This document shows positions 52,933-64,000 of a DNA stretch of 64,000 bases, piece after piece. The position numbers and the translations under genes were made by a program. The stretch comes from Sorghum bicolor (lineage: Eukaryota > Streptophyta > Magnoliopsida > Poales > Poaceae). The notes under the pieces were generated by a model that worked only from the letters and a program-made list of their open reading frames with translations, was not told the origin of the DNA and made no database searches. The stretch spans positions 60,630,407-60,694,406 of the forward strand of contig NC_012876.2 in assembly GCF_000003195.3 (NCBI RefSeq), read 5' to 3'. How positions within the stretch are numbered: position 1 is the stretch's first letter; every line of letters starts with the position of its first letter.

Positions 52933-53931
52933 ATGCTGGCGCACCCGAACGGTGTGGTCCGGCCGTCGGCCAAGGAGCCGCTCTTCTCCTTCGGCGTCAT
53001 CGCCGACGTGCAGTACGCCGACATCCCGGACGGCCGGTCCTTCCTCGGCGTGCCGCGCTACTACCGCCACAGCATCGCCGTGCTCCGGCGCGCGGTCCAG
53101 AGGTGGAACGGCGAGAAGAGCGTCAGGTTCTGCATCAACTTCGGCGACATCGTCGACGGCTTCTGCCCCAAGGACAGGTCGCTGGCCGCCGTGCAGGCCG
53201 TGGTGCGCGAGTTCGACGGCTTCCGCGGCGGGCCGGCGTACCACATGCTGGGCAACCACTGCCTGTACAACCTGCCCCGGAGCGAGCTGGTGTCCGTGCT
53301 GCGGATGCCGTCGTCGGCGTCGGCGGGGCGCGCCTACTACGACTTCTCGCCGTGGCCCGGGTACCGGTTCGTGGTGCTGGACGCGTACGACTTCAGCGCC
53401 GTGGGGTGGCCGCGCGACCACCCGGTGTCCTTGGCGGCGCGGCGGTTCCTGGAGAAGCGGAACCCGAACCACGACAAGAACAGCCCGGCGGGGCTGGCGG
53501 GGACGGACCGGCGGTTCGTCATGTTCAACGGCGGCGTGGGCGGCGCGCAGCTGCGGTGGCTGGACGGCGTCCTCCGCCGCGCGGCGGGGCGCGGGGAGAA
53601 GGCCGTCGTGTGCAGCCACCTCCCCGTGCACCCCGGCGCGGCGTCCCCGACGGGGCTCATGTGGAACTACGGGGAGGTGATGGACGTCGTGCGCCGCCAC
53701 GGCGGGTGCGTCGTCGCGTGCCTCGCCGGGCACGACCACAAGGGCGGGTACGCCGTGGACGACCGCGGCGTGCACCACCGCACGCTGGAGGCCGCGCTCG
53801 AGTGCCCGCCGGGCACCGACGCGTTCGGCCACGTCGAGGTGTACCCGGACAGGCTGAGGCTCGTTGGATCGGACAGAATGGCCACCACGGAGATGCTGCT
53901 CACCTCCTCCAATGAGCTGGCTTCTGCGTAG
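52933..53931 (+). CDS. Mn-dependent ADP-ribose/CDP-alcohol diphosphatase
   Basis: This intronless calcineurin-like metallophosphoesterase of 332 residues hydrolyses ADP-ribose, CDP-choline and related nucleotides in the family members studied. All metal-binding motifs are present in order: ADVQYAD (residues 24-30), NFGDIVDG (about 70-77), MLGNHC (about 106-111), CSHLPVHP (about 222-229) and AGHDHKGGY (about 255-263). The N-terminal PLFSFGVIADVQ block directly follows the chosen ATG. The frame stays open 150 bp upstream with another ATG at 52807, but the extra residues do not resemble the family. The 3' flank to 54930 shows no further gene. Confidence 0.93.
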   Translation: MLAHPNGVVRPSAKEPLFSFGVIADVQYADIPDGRSFLGVPRYYRHSIAVLRRAVQRWNGEKSVRFCINFGDIVDGFCPKDRSLAAVQAVVREFDGFRGGPAYHMLGNHCLYNLPRSELVSVLRMPSSASAGRAYYDFSPWPGYRFVVLDAYDFSAVGWPRDHPVSLAARRFLEKRNPNHDKNSPAGLAGTDRRFVMFNGGVGGAQLRWLDGVLRRAAGRGEKAVVCSHLPVHPGAASPTGLMWNYGEVMDVVRRHGGCVVACLAGHDHKGGYAVDDRGVHHRTLEAALECPPGTDAFGHVEVYPDRLRLVGSDRMATTEMLLTSSNELASA

Positions 53932-54939
53932 AACCTCCCTGCATGCTTCTGCTTGTACTATGGACTAATGAACACCGATATTTTAGTGTTTGTTTCTTGC
54001 TCTACTGCTGTCACCGTCGTTAGTGTTTGTTTCTTGTAAGTTTGCAGCGAACAGAGTGACAGCTGAATCATGGATGATGATACCAACGAACCTAACTAAT
54101 GTACAATCTAAAACATGGGTCAATCAGTCAGTGGCACGACTCGTATCTTGGACTGTGTTTGGAACAACGATGCATACAAATGACACATCTATAAACTGTT
54201 TGTCTTCTATACGATCTAGTGTAGCAACTGTCGTTTAGGAAAACACAAAATATGTCTTTTTATACGTTATAAATGTGTAGCCATTTGTTACTTATAAAAA
54301 AGAAAATGCTAGTAAAAACTTAGCCAATATCGTCCACAACATCCTTTAGAATAGCCACTAAAGATTCAATGACCTCATTGCAACGACAACTATACAGTCA
54401 ATGAGTGGCCGAAAAATGCTTCCATAATGACACTAAGGGCGTTCTCAAAAATTTATAAATAGCTAATTTAGCAAGCTATAAAGAAAAGAGATCAAATAGC
54501 AACTTCTAAATTGTCGGTGTATCACGATCTCCGAGAAAACAACTCTCACATAACCCTCCACGACAGTGTTTGTTTTTTTATTACTCCCACTGCCGTCTCA
54601 GGATACACGTAATTTTGTCTTGGGATACAACTATTTTTTTCCCTTAGTCCTATGACACCTGCATTTCAGCTTCGGCATGCAGCATCTAATGCGACAAGCA
54701 GCTTGTCTCTCCACGATTCTTAATAATGTGACATATTTATTCAAAATTGTATTTTATATCAAAATCGTAAAATTCAATGTATCTAGCAGTATAGCATAGA
54801 ACAAGAACGTTTGGAATTGAAATTGACCCGATTTTCACATTTAGTTTTGCCTTCTTGCAAAGAGGGACACTACAACCTTGGGCCGTCACGGTTGCTCCAC
54901 CCCTAGTTGCCGGCCTTTGGTTCACACTTCAAACGTTTA

Positions 54940-55078
54940 GGCCTTGTTTGGATGTAGTCGGATTCATATCAATCCACATGTGTTGAGGTGGATTGAAACG
55001 GAGCTTGAATTAAATTCCACCTCAATCCACACCAACACATATGGATTAAAGTAAGTCCGACAACATCCAAACAAGACC
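54940..55078. mobile_element. Tourist-type MITE, 139 bp
   Basis: Ends ggccttgtttggatg and catccaaacaagacc are flanked on both sides by TTA. It is a second copy of the family at 9474-9610, and the two can be aligned along their full length. Confidence 0.87.
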
Positions 55079-55316
55079 TTAGCCAAGCCAAAAAAAAAGT
55101 AGCTAGGTCGGCACTCGTATTCAACCTTTTTTGTCAATAGCTCAACAACGCTCCTTCATATCGCTGGATCAGGCAATCGGCCATGGATACAACTTTAACG
55201 CTCCTTTGTCGTGTACTCCTATTCGTGTCCATGACCTCCTCACCCCTTCCATACGTCGCCGACGGCCTAGCACTAGCAGAGGCCAGGACCATAGCAGAGT
55301 AAATGCTTCATTGTTA

Positions 55317-55488
55317 GGCCTTGTTTGGTTTACGCCGTTAAATTTTAGTGGCTATCATATAGGATGTTTGACATACATAAAGTATAGACTATTTATGAAA
55401 CTAAAAATATAGCAAGAGAATAATCTGCGAAACGATTTTTTAAATCTAATTACCTGTTAAACTTTAGTCTCTCCAACCAAATACCCCC
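55317..55488. mobile_element. MITE, 172 bp, with TTA flanks
   Basis: It starts ggccttgtttggtttacg and ends caaccaaataccccc, with tta at both borders (55314-55316 and 55489-55491). The body includes actatttatgaaactaaaaa. A reversed, truncated relative lies at 26455-26587. No gene is recognisable between 55489 and 55870. Confidence 0.75.
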
Positions 55489-55874
55489 TTAGTCAGTTAG
55501 TCTGATTTGATTTTGTTTGCTATGAGTTTTCTATGCGTCTTCGTCACTAGTTCTCATGGGGATTGATACAAAACGAAACGAGGAATGGAGGCTTACGACG
55601 ATTTCCTGTAAAAGGATCTTAGCGGATTTCTGTGAGCCGAATCGTCGTCCGTGAATCGTGATCTCCATATGTTGTTACACACACCGAAGCCTTCTTGCCT
55701 GCTTTCTCATTTGCGTTTTCTGAGTTTGAAATACGCTGCAGCTGCATAACGCTGTTTATATATTATATGCTAATAATGTGAATCTGATCTCATCACTTGC
55801 TATTTGTGTATCGTTTTGTTTTAATGATTTCATTTCGTCAGCAAGAGCACTCGGTTGGAATTTCGAAATTCGAA

Positions 55875-55917
55875 TGCACTGCGATATCCAGTTGAACCCC
55901 TCGCCATATGATATCCC
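55875..55917 (-). pseudogene. Duplicated C-terminal fragment of SAR1
   Basis: On the minus strand this short block reads GEGFNWISQC, a diverged copy of the SAR1 C-terminal coding sequence [10 protein letters not shown] at 55953-55992. It lies about 30 bp past the SAR1 stop codon in the same orientation and shares the phrase ttgaacccctcgccatat exactly. It is a local tandem duplication of the gene's end, not an exon. Confidence 0.7.
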
Positions 55918-55945
55918 AGAGATAGCACACACGACGAAGACCTAC

Positions 55946-56657
55946 TTACTTGATGTACTGCGACATCCACTTGAACCCCTCGCCATATCCCATCTTGCGG
56001 ACGACGCTGCACATGAAGACCTCGACGGGCCGCACGCCGGTGCCGGCGAGATCGACGGCGCCCTTGCCGGTGGTGCATCCGGTCAGGCCGAGGTAGTAGG
56101 CCAGATCGCGCTCGGGCGCCGCCTGCGGGATGTCGATCTTATTCCCCAGCACGAGGAAAGGCACGCCCGCCAGCGCGTCGTCGGACAGGAGCGCGCCCAG
56201 CTCCGCCCTGGACTCGGCGAAGCGGTCGCCGTCGGCGGCGTCCACCATGTAGACCACCGCGTCGACCTTGGCGTAGTAGTCCTTCCATACGCGGCGCGCG
56301 ATCCGGTGGCCGCCGAGGTCGAAGGCCTTGAAGTTGATCCGCCCTATGCTCAGCTCCTCCGACGTCGGGTGCTGCGTCGGCGCGTGCTGGCTCAGTCTCT
56401 GCATATATATATAGTAGTAGTGCACGACCACGACGACGGCCACCGTGTTAGCACCTTCCGGCCGGCGGCGAGCAGGGAGATCAAGCAGTAGCAGTCAAGG
56501 GAACAGGGAGGCAAGATCGTACCTCGTCCTTGAGCATGTGCAGCAGGGTGGTCTTGCCGGAGTTGTCGAGGCCGAGGAAGAGGATCTTGGCCTCCTTCTG
56601 CCAGAGCCCCAGGGAAGCCAGCACGTCGAAGAGCCAATCCACAAGAAACCACGACAT
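55946..56657 (-). CDS. SAR1: SAR1-type small GTPase (COPII)
   Basis: SAR1 recruits the COPII coat to the ER membrane. Two exons (56523-56657 and 55946-56398) join in phase to 195 residues. The amphipathic N-terminus ([16 protein letters not shown]) is the membrane anchor. The P-loop is GLDNSGKTT; switch I has PTSEELSIG; switch II has DLGGH, with the catalytic histidine; base recognition is NKID; the end is [14 protein letters not shown]. Compared with typical plant SAR1 as I recall it, the P-loop has Ser for Ala (DNSGKTT versus DNAGKTT) and the alpha4 region is altered, which suggests a divergent paralogue. A putative Copia LTR lies just upstream. Confidence 0.92.
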
Positions 56658-56701
56658 TATTGCCGGCGGCGAGAGGATGGCACGGTGATCGGTCGATATA
56701 T

Positions 56702-56901
56702 TGTAATAAGGTGTTTGCCCTAGACCTTGTTTTGAAATAATAAAATTGAAACTGCACAGCCCAATACCGGGCTTTGTCAGCGAAACAGAAGTCTCGGAGC
56801 CGGTTACGACTTACGAGGATCTCCGTACTGCAATCTATAACACGCTTAATTCTAGGAGACCTGAACCGGACTCTGCAAGACACAACAACCGGACTCTAAC
56901 A
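56702..56901 (-). repeat. Putative Copia LTR upstream of SAR1
   Basis: On the minus strand the segment begins TGTTAGAGTCC and ends CTTATTACA (TG...CA, about 200 bp) and follows the Copia coding remnant that continues from 61500 across the LINE insertion. It ends 44 bp before the SAR1 start codon. Its borders rest only on TG/CA and position; no polypurine tract is obvious and the partner LTR was not found. Confidence 0.35.
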
Positions 56902-56968
56902 GATAGAGTTTGATTACAAAATATATATCACAGGAAATACCAACTATCTAAGAGCCCCGCTCAATCTC

Positions 56969-59900
56969 TTTTTTTAAAAAAAAAAAAAGAACCGGTTGGC
57001 AGGCCTTGGATTAATAAGGTAGAAAGACTTTACAACCTAGCGCACGAGTGGTGCGGCCCCACCGTGGCAGACCGCCGCAGGAGGTTAGGAGAGCTAAACT
57101 AATTACTCATAGTGTTGTTTTCAACAAAGAGAGGTCCGAGGACCTTCCCACCAGCCAATTTCCAAGAGAGGGCTTCCTCTTTGATACGTGAGCAAACCTG
57201 CGCCGGTGTGCTGATCTTGTTACTGAAGATGGCTGGCGGCGTTTCGCTGATTCCAGATGCACCACAGCGTGAGGATCGCCAGGGTGTGGGTTGTTTTATT
57301 CCCTTGCTCGATCATCTTTAGGAACCATTCCTCGACATCCGCTGCTGTGCCCCATTGCACCGGCTGCAGGTTCCCACAGTTGCTCCAGTCGGCTACCTGC
57401 ACCCAGACACAGCAAGAGAAGGGACACTCGACAAACAGATGCATAGAAGTTTCCAGATTCCGAATGCAAAGGCCACAGAAATAGTTGTTTTCCCAACCAC
57501 GCACTTGCAGTCTCACTGTTGTCCATAACCGGTCCTGGAGTAGCAACCATAGGAAGAATTTACATTTCGGTGGTGCCCACACCTTCCATACTAGCTTTGG
57601 GGAGTTGGAGAGTATACTGCCACTGAACTGAATGCTATAAGCAGACTTGGTGGTGTATTTTCCACTGGACTCCAATTTCCAGTGGATTTGGTCCTCCTCT
57701 GTGGTGTCCAAGTTGAGGTGCAAGGATTGCAGTACATTCCACAACCTAAAAAATTCGGCCAGTAGGTCATTGTTCAGGCCATGAGCAATGTCCTTGATCT
57801 AGGTACCATTCTGCAGGGCTGCTTGGATGGTTTTGTTCTTTCTTCTCGATTATACAACAGCGGGAACTCGGTTGACAAAGGTTGCCCATACGCCCAATTT
57901 GAGTGCCAGAAGAAAGCCTTGCACCCATTGCGGACAGTCACTGTTGTAGCAGCTGCAAACAGGGCAGTGTCAGTGTCGTCGATTGGCATTGTCGTCCCCC
58001 TCCATGCCCTCTGTGGCTCCGCCCAGGAATACCATAACCAACGGAGACGGAGAACCCTACTAAACTTTTCGAGGTCTATGATTCCAAGCCCCCCAAATTC
58101 AATAGGCCTGGCAGCCAAGGTCCAAGCCACCTTGCATTTGCCACCTGTGACCTCACTGTCCCCTACCCACAGGAATCGGCGACGCGCTTTATCGATGTCT
58201 TTGAGCAGCTGTTTCGGCACCTTAAGCGCGGACAGAAGGTAGGTTGGGATTGCACTGAGGACCAAGCGTACCAGTTCGCGGCGCCCAGCTATGTTCAGGA
58301 GCCGGCCTTGCCACCCAGCGAGCTTCGTTCTTGCTTTGTCGATGATGTTCTGGACATGAACTAGCTTTAGGCGCCCCAGCGTTAGCGGTAGTCCCAGATA
58401 CTTGATCGGAAAGGAAACCCTCTGTCCTGTGAATGGTGCTAGGATTTGGTCGAGGTCAAGCCCAAGGCATCTGATAGGTGCAACCAAGCATTTTGACACA
58501 TTTAACTTGAGGCTGCTGGCATTCCCAAATTGCTCCAGAATTTTGAAAAGTGCAGCAACTTCTTCGTTGACTGGGTTGAGGAAGATAACTGCATCGTCCG
58601 CGTAAAGGGAGAGTCTCAGCTTTGCATACCTGCCTCTCAGGGGGCTCAGGATACCATCCTCTGTGGCTATGTCCAAGATCCGCTGGAGAGCGTCAATGGC
58701 CAGAATGAACAGATATGGAGAGAGTGGATCATCCTGACGGAGTCCCCTTGCATGCTTTTATACGTTCTCCTGGGACTCCATTTAGAGAGACTGAGGAGTG
58801 TGCACTAGTGAAGATGAGGCTTAACCAATTTCTCCACCTGTGACTGAACCCTCTATGCTCAAGTAGTTCTAGCATATATTCCCATGACACCGTGTCAAAG
58901 GCTTTGGAGATGTCCAGCTTAAAAAGAAGAGTCGGTGTCTTTGTTCTGTTATATGCCTGTGCTAGGTTTCGGACATACATGAAGTTGTCTTGGATACAGC
59001 GACCCTTGATGAATGCGCTCTGTGAGCTTGAGATCAGACGATCAATATGCCTTGACAGACGGATGGCTAATGTTTTGGTGATCAACTTGGCAAAAGAATG
59101 GATTAGACTGATTGGCCGGAAATCTCTGGCATGCTCAGGTACTTCACTCTTCGGGATGAGAGTAATGTAGGCGCCATTGAGATGTTCCATTGGTCCAGCA
59201 CGTAGGTGGTAGAAACAATCAACAGCTGCCATAAGATCATCCTTGATGACGTGCCAGCAGACTTTGTAAAAGGTTCCAGTGAAGCTGTCTGGCCCTGGGG
59301 CCTTGTCACCCGGCATCTCATGGATTGTGTTCCTGATCTCGGTCTCTGAGAATTGCAGGTCGAGGCTTGGATCAAGGGCACAACTGAGGTCAAGCCGATC
59401 CCAGTTTAGTGTGCATGTTCTTTGTGCTGTCCTTCCAAGGATTTGCACAAAATGCTGGTGCAGGATGCTCTCCTTCGCAGTATGGTTCCAGGAAATGCAG
59501 CCATTATCATCCTTAAGGTAGGCTATCAGGTTCCTACTCCTCCTACCTTTAGCTTTCTGATGAAAAAATCTTGTGCATGCATCACCCTCTTTTATCTGAA
59601 GCAGACGGGAACTCTGCCGCCTCCGAGAACGCTCAATAGCGGCCCATCCTAGTACCCTGGCCTTCAGTTCTTTGTGTAGTGCTAGTTCCTGAGTGTTTAG
59701 AACTCTCGATTCCTGAGCAGTATCAAGCCGAAGGATGACCTCATTGGCCAATAGGAGTTGTGTCCGTGCTTCGTAAAAAGTGTCCTACTCCAGCGACGGA
59801 GGGACCGGGCTGTGGTGGAGAGACGGTTGTGAAAGATCATCAGTGGCGAAGTTCCTCTGACAGGACTACTCCAAGCAGCGGCAACAATGTCCAGGAAGGT

Positions 59901-61095
59901 TGGCACACGTGTCCAGAATTGTTCAAATTTGAAACTGAACGCCCTTGGCGCCCTTTGTTGAGTGCATAAGTAGAGAGGGGAGTGATCTGATAGGATCTGG
60001 ATAGCGCTAGTAGACTCACCGCCGGGAAGATGGAGTCCCAATCTTTATTGCAGAAAATTCTGTCGAGGTGAACAAGAGTGGGACATGCCCAGCCGTTACT
60101 CCAAGTGTATCGCCTATTTAGCAGTCTTATCTCTATTAGCTCGCTCGCATCCAGCGCTCGACGAAAACGGCCCATATTCCTACGGTTGATGTTATCGTTG
60201 TTTTTGTCCCTTGCCTCACAGATCATGTTGAAGTCTCCCAAACACAGCCACGCAATGCCCGCCATCGGTTGACAGTGGACCAGCTCATTTAGGAATAAAC
60301 TCTTCAAACTGTCATCGGTTGGGCCATACACCGAGGTGAGGAGGAAGGATTCATTAGATAGCTTCATAGTCAGTTCTATCGAAATGCTGAATCTCTGCCT
60401 ACGGGGTGCCCCAGCTTGTATCAGGTTCTGATCCCAAGCCACCAGAATACCGCCACGGGTTGATTCAGCAGCCAAGTATTCGAACCCCATACATGCTGGC
60501 CCCAAGAATTCCAATGCCAAGAACCTGTCGATACTGTCTAGTTTAGTCTCCTGAAGGCAAACAATATCAGGCCGGGCTTGCTGAAGCGAGATTTTCACAG
60601 CTTCTCTACGTGCAGCGCAATTGAGGCCACGTACATTCCAGCAGATCAATTTGATGTCACCCATATTCAACAACAATCGAGCAACGGACCACACACTTCT
60701 TACCAACACAAGCAGCAGTGATCAGCGCAGAGAGAGGCGAGGCAGCAGTTGGCACCATAGAAGATAAACAGAGCAAGTTGAACAACAAGACACATCTGGC
60801 CAGCAACCTTGGAACTACATTAGAGGAAAAAACAGTACACAAACCATCCATCCAATTCCCACTGCAACCCAGCACATCAGAGAACCAGAAACTAACCACC
60901 CAGACACTGACCTCCAGCCCAAGGAACAAACGGCAAAGCACACCGGACCTAACTGAAACCGGTTGAAGACCGGCCGGCGCTGACACTATCCTAAGATACA
61001 TGAGTCGGTGAAGCACTACTGATCCCCATCGATGGCAAACTAAACGGCCTCCATCTGCGGCACACCAGAATCAGCTGCAATGGCCGCCAACGCCT
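56969..61095 (-). mobile_element. LINE retrotransposon, 4.1 kb, with 17-bp target duplication
   Basis: Identical 17-bp repeats gagccccgctcaatctc flank the element (56952-56968 and 61096-61112). The minus strand encodes one damaged ORF2 in four frame segments. These are an AP-type endonuclease (60709-59840; ICWNVRGLN, LQETK), RT (59751-58729; FRPISLI, QSAFIKGR, LDISKAFDTVSW), RT continued (58676-57774; the catalytic YADDAVIF) and a zf-RVT end (57744-57220; CGLC...HLFVECP). Frameshifts near 59800, 58740 and 57760 inactivate it. No ORF1 is recognisable in 60710-61095, and the 3' end carries an A-run next to the left target duplication. Confidence 0.93.
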
Positions 61096-61112
61096 GAGCC
61101 CCGCTCAATCTC

Positions 61113-61500
61113 AACGTCACCAAGTTGAGATTGCGTCTGAATCTTCCTAAATCTTCTACTGCTAGCGCCTTTGTAAACCCATCAGCAACTTGATCTTGTG
61201 AAGAAATAAACCGAACATCAAGCAACTTCTTTGCCACTCTTTCTCGAACAAAATGATAGTCTATGTCAAATATGCTAGGTTCTTGCATGAGATACTTTGC
61301 TCCCATATTATCCCATATGAAACACTAAATTCTGCAAGCTATGACTGCACACGGCTACAACCATATAATTTCTGTCGTGGCATTGGCCAAAGATTTGTAC
61401 TCAACTTCAGTACTCGACCTAGATACAATTGCTTATTTTCTTGCACTCCATGAGATCAGATTTACCCCCAAAAAGTATAGCAAAACCTCCAGTTGATTGC
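61113..61500 (-). pseudogene. Copia RNase H remnant, target of the LINE
   Basis: The minus strand reads a Copia RNase H end: NLISWSARKQAIVSRSSTE near 61440, then DNMGAKYL, DIDYHFVRERV, ISSQDQVADGFTKAL and NLVTLRLSG at the LINE junction. Several stops interrupt it. It is cut at its upstream side near 61500, where unrelated sequence starting tgtaacaccctcgg begins. The downstream continuation lies beyond the LINE at 56902-56951. Confidence 0.8.
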
Positions 61501-63550
61501 TGTAACACCCTCGGTGTTACTCCTTAAACAACTTGCTAAACTTGAAGACAGACCCCAATGCTGACCTTACAGGTGTACTACTGCATAAAACAGTTGTCTT
61601 GAACTAGTAGCTTATTGTGGAGGGTGTAGCTTGCAGAATTTAGATACAGGGTCTTGAGTTCCTTCTGCTATGCAGGATTCGATGCCAACGTTTTTAGATA
61701 GCCTCTGCAATTCATTGTAATGAATTTGTTTTCTTTTATTGGTCTCTTATAAAGGCAGTTAAGAGTTAAGTTCAATTTATGTTTGCTTTGCAACAGTTAA
61801 CAGATATATGGATATGAAGTAATGAAGGATGGTCTTGTAGTGTCCTTCAACAGAAGGAAAGAAAGCTGCAATTTGTCATGCTGAAGAGATCCAAACTTGT
61901 TTGCAATTTTAAGTACTCTGTTAAATTGAAGAAGAGAGATGATGCAGAGTTTTCTTATTAGCCAATGAATTCTCTTATTAGCTGAATGAAATCTAGTCAT
62001 GCATACCGTAGTAATGACTATATATTATATATGTTCATGTATGCATAAGATTAATTTTTTCCTGATTTTTCAGAATTTCAGAGTTTATATTTTTCTTTTT
62101 CTTTTCTAGTAAACCTTCCTTTTTATTTATTATTTTTATTTACTCTCTAGATCATTGATTTGGTGTTCTGTGATTTTCTTTTTATTTTGCCATCCAAACA
62201 CTGAAACAAGGAGTCATTCAGTATTAAGCATGGTGTCAACGTACATGTATTAGATCGGCTGGAACGTGGAGAGTCGACAAGTATTCAGACCTGGGTTCCA
62301 GGCGTGGAGACTGGAGAGCAGACACATAACCTTTTTCCTCTGGATCAAGACGTGGATAGGGTGGTTGGGTGGGATTAACCCAACCCGTGCATGTATGGAT
62401 CACATGTGTTTTAAATATAAACTAGCAATATGTCCGTGTGAAAAAAAAAAATATCAAAACATTCATGCAAAACGATGACGTAAATCGCACATATCTATTT
62501 ATATTTCATTCTTTTATAATTTATTTTATGATGACTGTGATATCCATATATAAGTTAATGCTAACAATAAATAATAATGTTTTACTAAACTTGTATCAAA
62601 TTGAAATACATCTTGTTATATTTTTCCTTTTATTGCAAAGCACATAATTATTTAGCTACAAGTATATTATAAATTTATTTTTTCATAATACCTATGTGTT
62701 TCTATGACTCAATATTGACCTTTGTAGCTTTTTAATACATCATATCAACCTCTGTAATTTTTTTATCAATGTGTCAAGCATTTGTCTGTCAACTAGTGAT
62801 TGAGACCTCTCTTCAATTTTTAGGCATCAATCCTCATCAGAAACTACATAAATACATTTATATAGATTTCATTAGATAATAATCTACAAATTTTTTGGTT
62901 CATAAAATATTTAATTGTGTCACAAACTGGTTTGGCATTTTTATGATTTTTCTATAATTTTAGCAAAATTTGCAATATCTCTGTTTTTATAGAAAAAAGA
63001 GAAGAAAATAAAAGAAAAAAAAGGCTTGTATGGGCTTGGTCCAACCCACGGCGAAGCCGACCCAACTGCAAGAATTCAACCTAGGTTGAAAATGAAGCCC
63101 ACCACAAGAGGTCTACTCGGATCTGAATTTTTTGCATCAGGAACCTGATCTATTTCAAAAACTATTAAAGCTCTTCCATATTTTCTTTCTCTTTAGTATC
63201 TTTATTTATATTTATACATCTGGAATCATATTTTTCTTTATATTCTCTTTCCTACTCCTAATCTACGTTGGCACGAGACCAAGATCGAACCGGTGTCTTG
63301 AGGAGGAAGAGGAAAAAATATAGTGGAAATTTAATTATACACGATTAGCTAAACAATGCCTTAATAGTTAAAGGAGGTCAGAAGAACTTTTAGCGAAAGA
63401 TAGCTCTATCACTAGTTTAGGAAAAAAACCGGCCTTATTTGTCTCATCCCTAAATTATAGGGGTTAACAAGAATTAGAAAAAGATTGACGAGAATTTTAA
63501 TTTATAGGAGGTTTAATCCCCTCAATCCCTCCCATTCTCATTGGTTGGAA
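61501..63550. other. Intergenic stretch without recognised genes
   Basis: The sequence is AT-rich with scattered repeat-like text (tgtaacaccctcggtgttac at 61501; ttggtccaacccacggcgaagccgacccaac near 63040). Open frames here are short, lack known motifs and have intron-like composition. I cannot support a gene. Confidence 0.5.
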
Positions 63551-63589
63551 GGAAACCGAACAACCTATTTGCCATAGCTCACAACAACT

Positions 63590-63893
63590 TTAAGAGCTAT
63601 TGTAAGCTATTTTATTTACAAAATACTTATTTCCAAAACAACTTCACTCATAAAGTTGTTTTTCTCCCCCTTTCGTAAAGACATGAGTTAGAATAAAACT
63701 GAAAACGTAACTTATCCTAGCGCTCTCTCTCATTTCTCTTTTTCATCTATGCATAAAGCTGTTGTTAATGTTTTGCCAAACAATTTTTCTAAACACAACT
63801 CACCTTTACCTATAAAGTTGCTCATGAAGTTGTTTTCCAAAAAATCAGCTTTACTAGTGAAGCTAAGCCGTGCCAAATAAGTCCTTAAAGTAT
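63590..63893. repeat. Degenerate MITE-like repeat
   Basis: The segment shares the agcttta...agtgaagctaagcc...ccaaataagtcctt block and repeated caactt/aagttg motifs with 3930-4262, so the two are members of one dispersed family. The boundaries are approximate. The final 100 bp resemble the start of another AT-rich repeat cut by the window edge. Confidence 0.4.
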
Positions 63894-64000
63894 CTCTAAG
63901 AGACTTTCTATATTATTTCTAAATAAATTTTGGTAAAAAAATTTAATCTCCAACAGCTTCTCAAAATAATAATCTAAATATAGCTATATTTTAGATTTTT

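Noticed and set aside
52819..53915. Long open frames in other frames of the diphosphatase gene
   Set aside because: Only the +1 frame starting at 52933 carries the ordered metallophosphoesterase motifs; the others are compositional.
61501..62640. Possible solo LTR beginning tgtaacaccctcgg
   Set aside because: No CA-ending partner followed by a copy of the flanking attgc pentamer was found.

Overview
The window is nuclear DNA from a grass of the maize/sorghum group (Andropogoneae), most likely Sorghum or a close relative. The evidence is multi-exon genes with GT-AG introns, very GC-rich coding sequence in several genes, and many short Tourist-type elements ending in ggccttgttta with TAA/TTA-like flanks. 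The species is inferred from repeat style, not from a database match.

Layout. 1-3210: the 3' half of a Copia retrotransposon with its right LTR, split inside the reverse transcriptase by a one-ended CACTA element. 3211-9640: no host gene. This stretch is dominated by a head-to-head inverted duplication of a hAT transposase; its left arm carries a nested LINE, which in turn carries a solo LTR. 10700-13701 (-): a cytokinin-relay histidine phosphotransfer gene (AHP) with a duplicated last exon. 13850-21990: AT-rich intergenic DNA with a ~400-bp tandem array, a (TA)n(TG)n microsatellite, a hAT deletion derivative with perfect 8-bp target duplications, and a second hAT fossil. 21996-24971 (-): monodehydroascorbate reductase. 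27372-32511 (-): CYP71-type WD40-cyclophilin, divergent from 32894-37854 (+): dihydrodipicolinate reductase, with 382 bp between their start codons. 38490-41350: repeats. 41697-42617 (+): DUF868 protein. 43075-45897 (-): low-molecular-weight tyrosine phosphatase, probably plastid-targeted. 49391-51777 (-): mitochondrial cytochrome c1. 52933-53931 (+): ADP-ribose/CDP-alcohol diphosphatase. 55946-56657 (-): a divergent SAR1 GTPase. 56702-61500: a LINE inserted in a Copia remnant directly upstream of SAR1. 61500-64000: repeats only.

The host genes are mostly unrelated housekeeping functions: antioxidant recycling, lysine synthesis, respiration, chromatin, COPII traffic and cytokinin signalling. 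They do not form a pathway. No bacterial-style system, CRISPR array, rRNA gene or convincing tRNA gene was seen. The features most worth following up are the ~1.5-kb-arm hAT palindrome, a possible natural trigger of transposon silencing; the twin 39-nt terminal exons of the AHP gene; and the SAR1 paralogue whose start codon lies about 45 bp from a putative Copia LTR.
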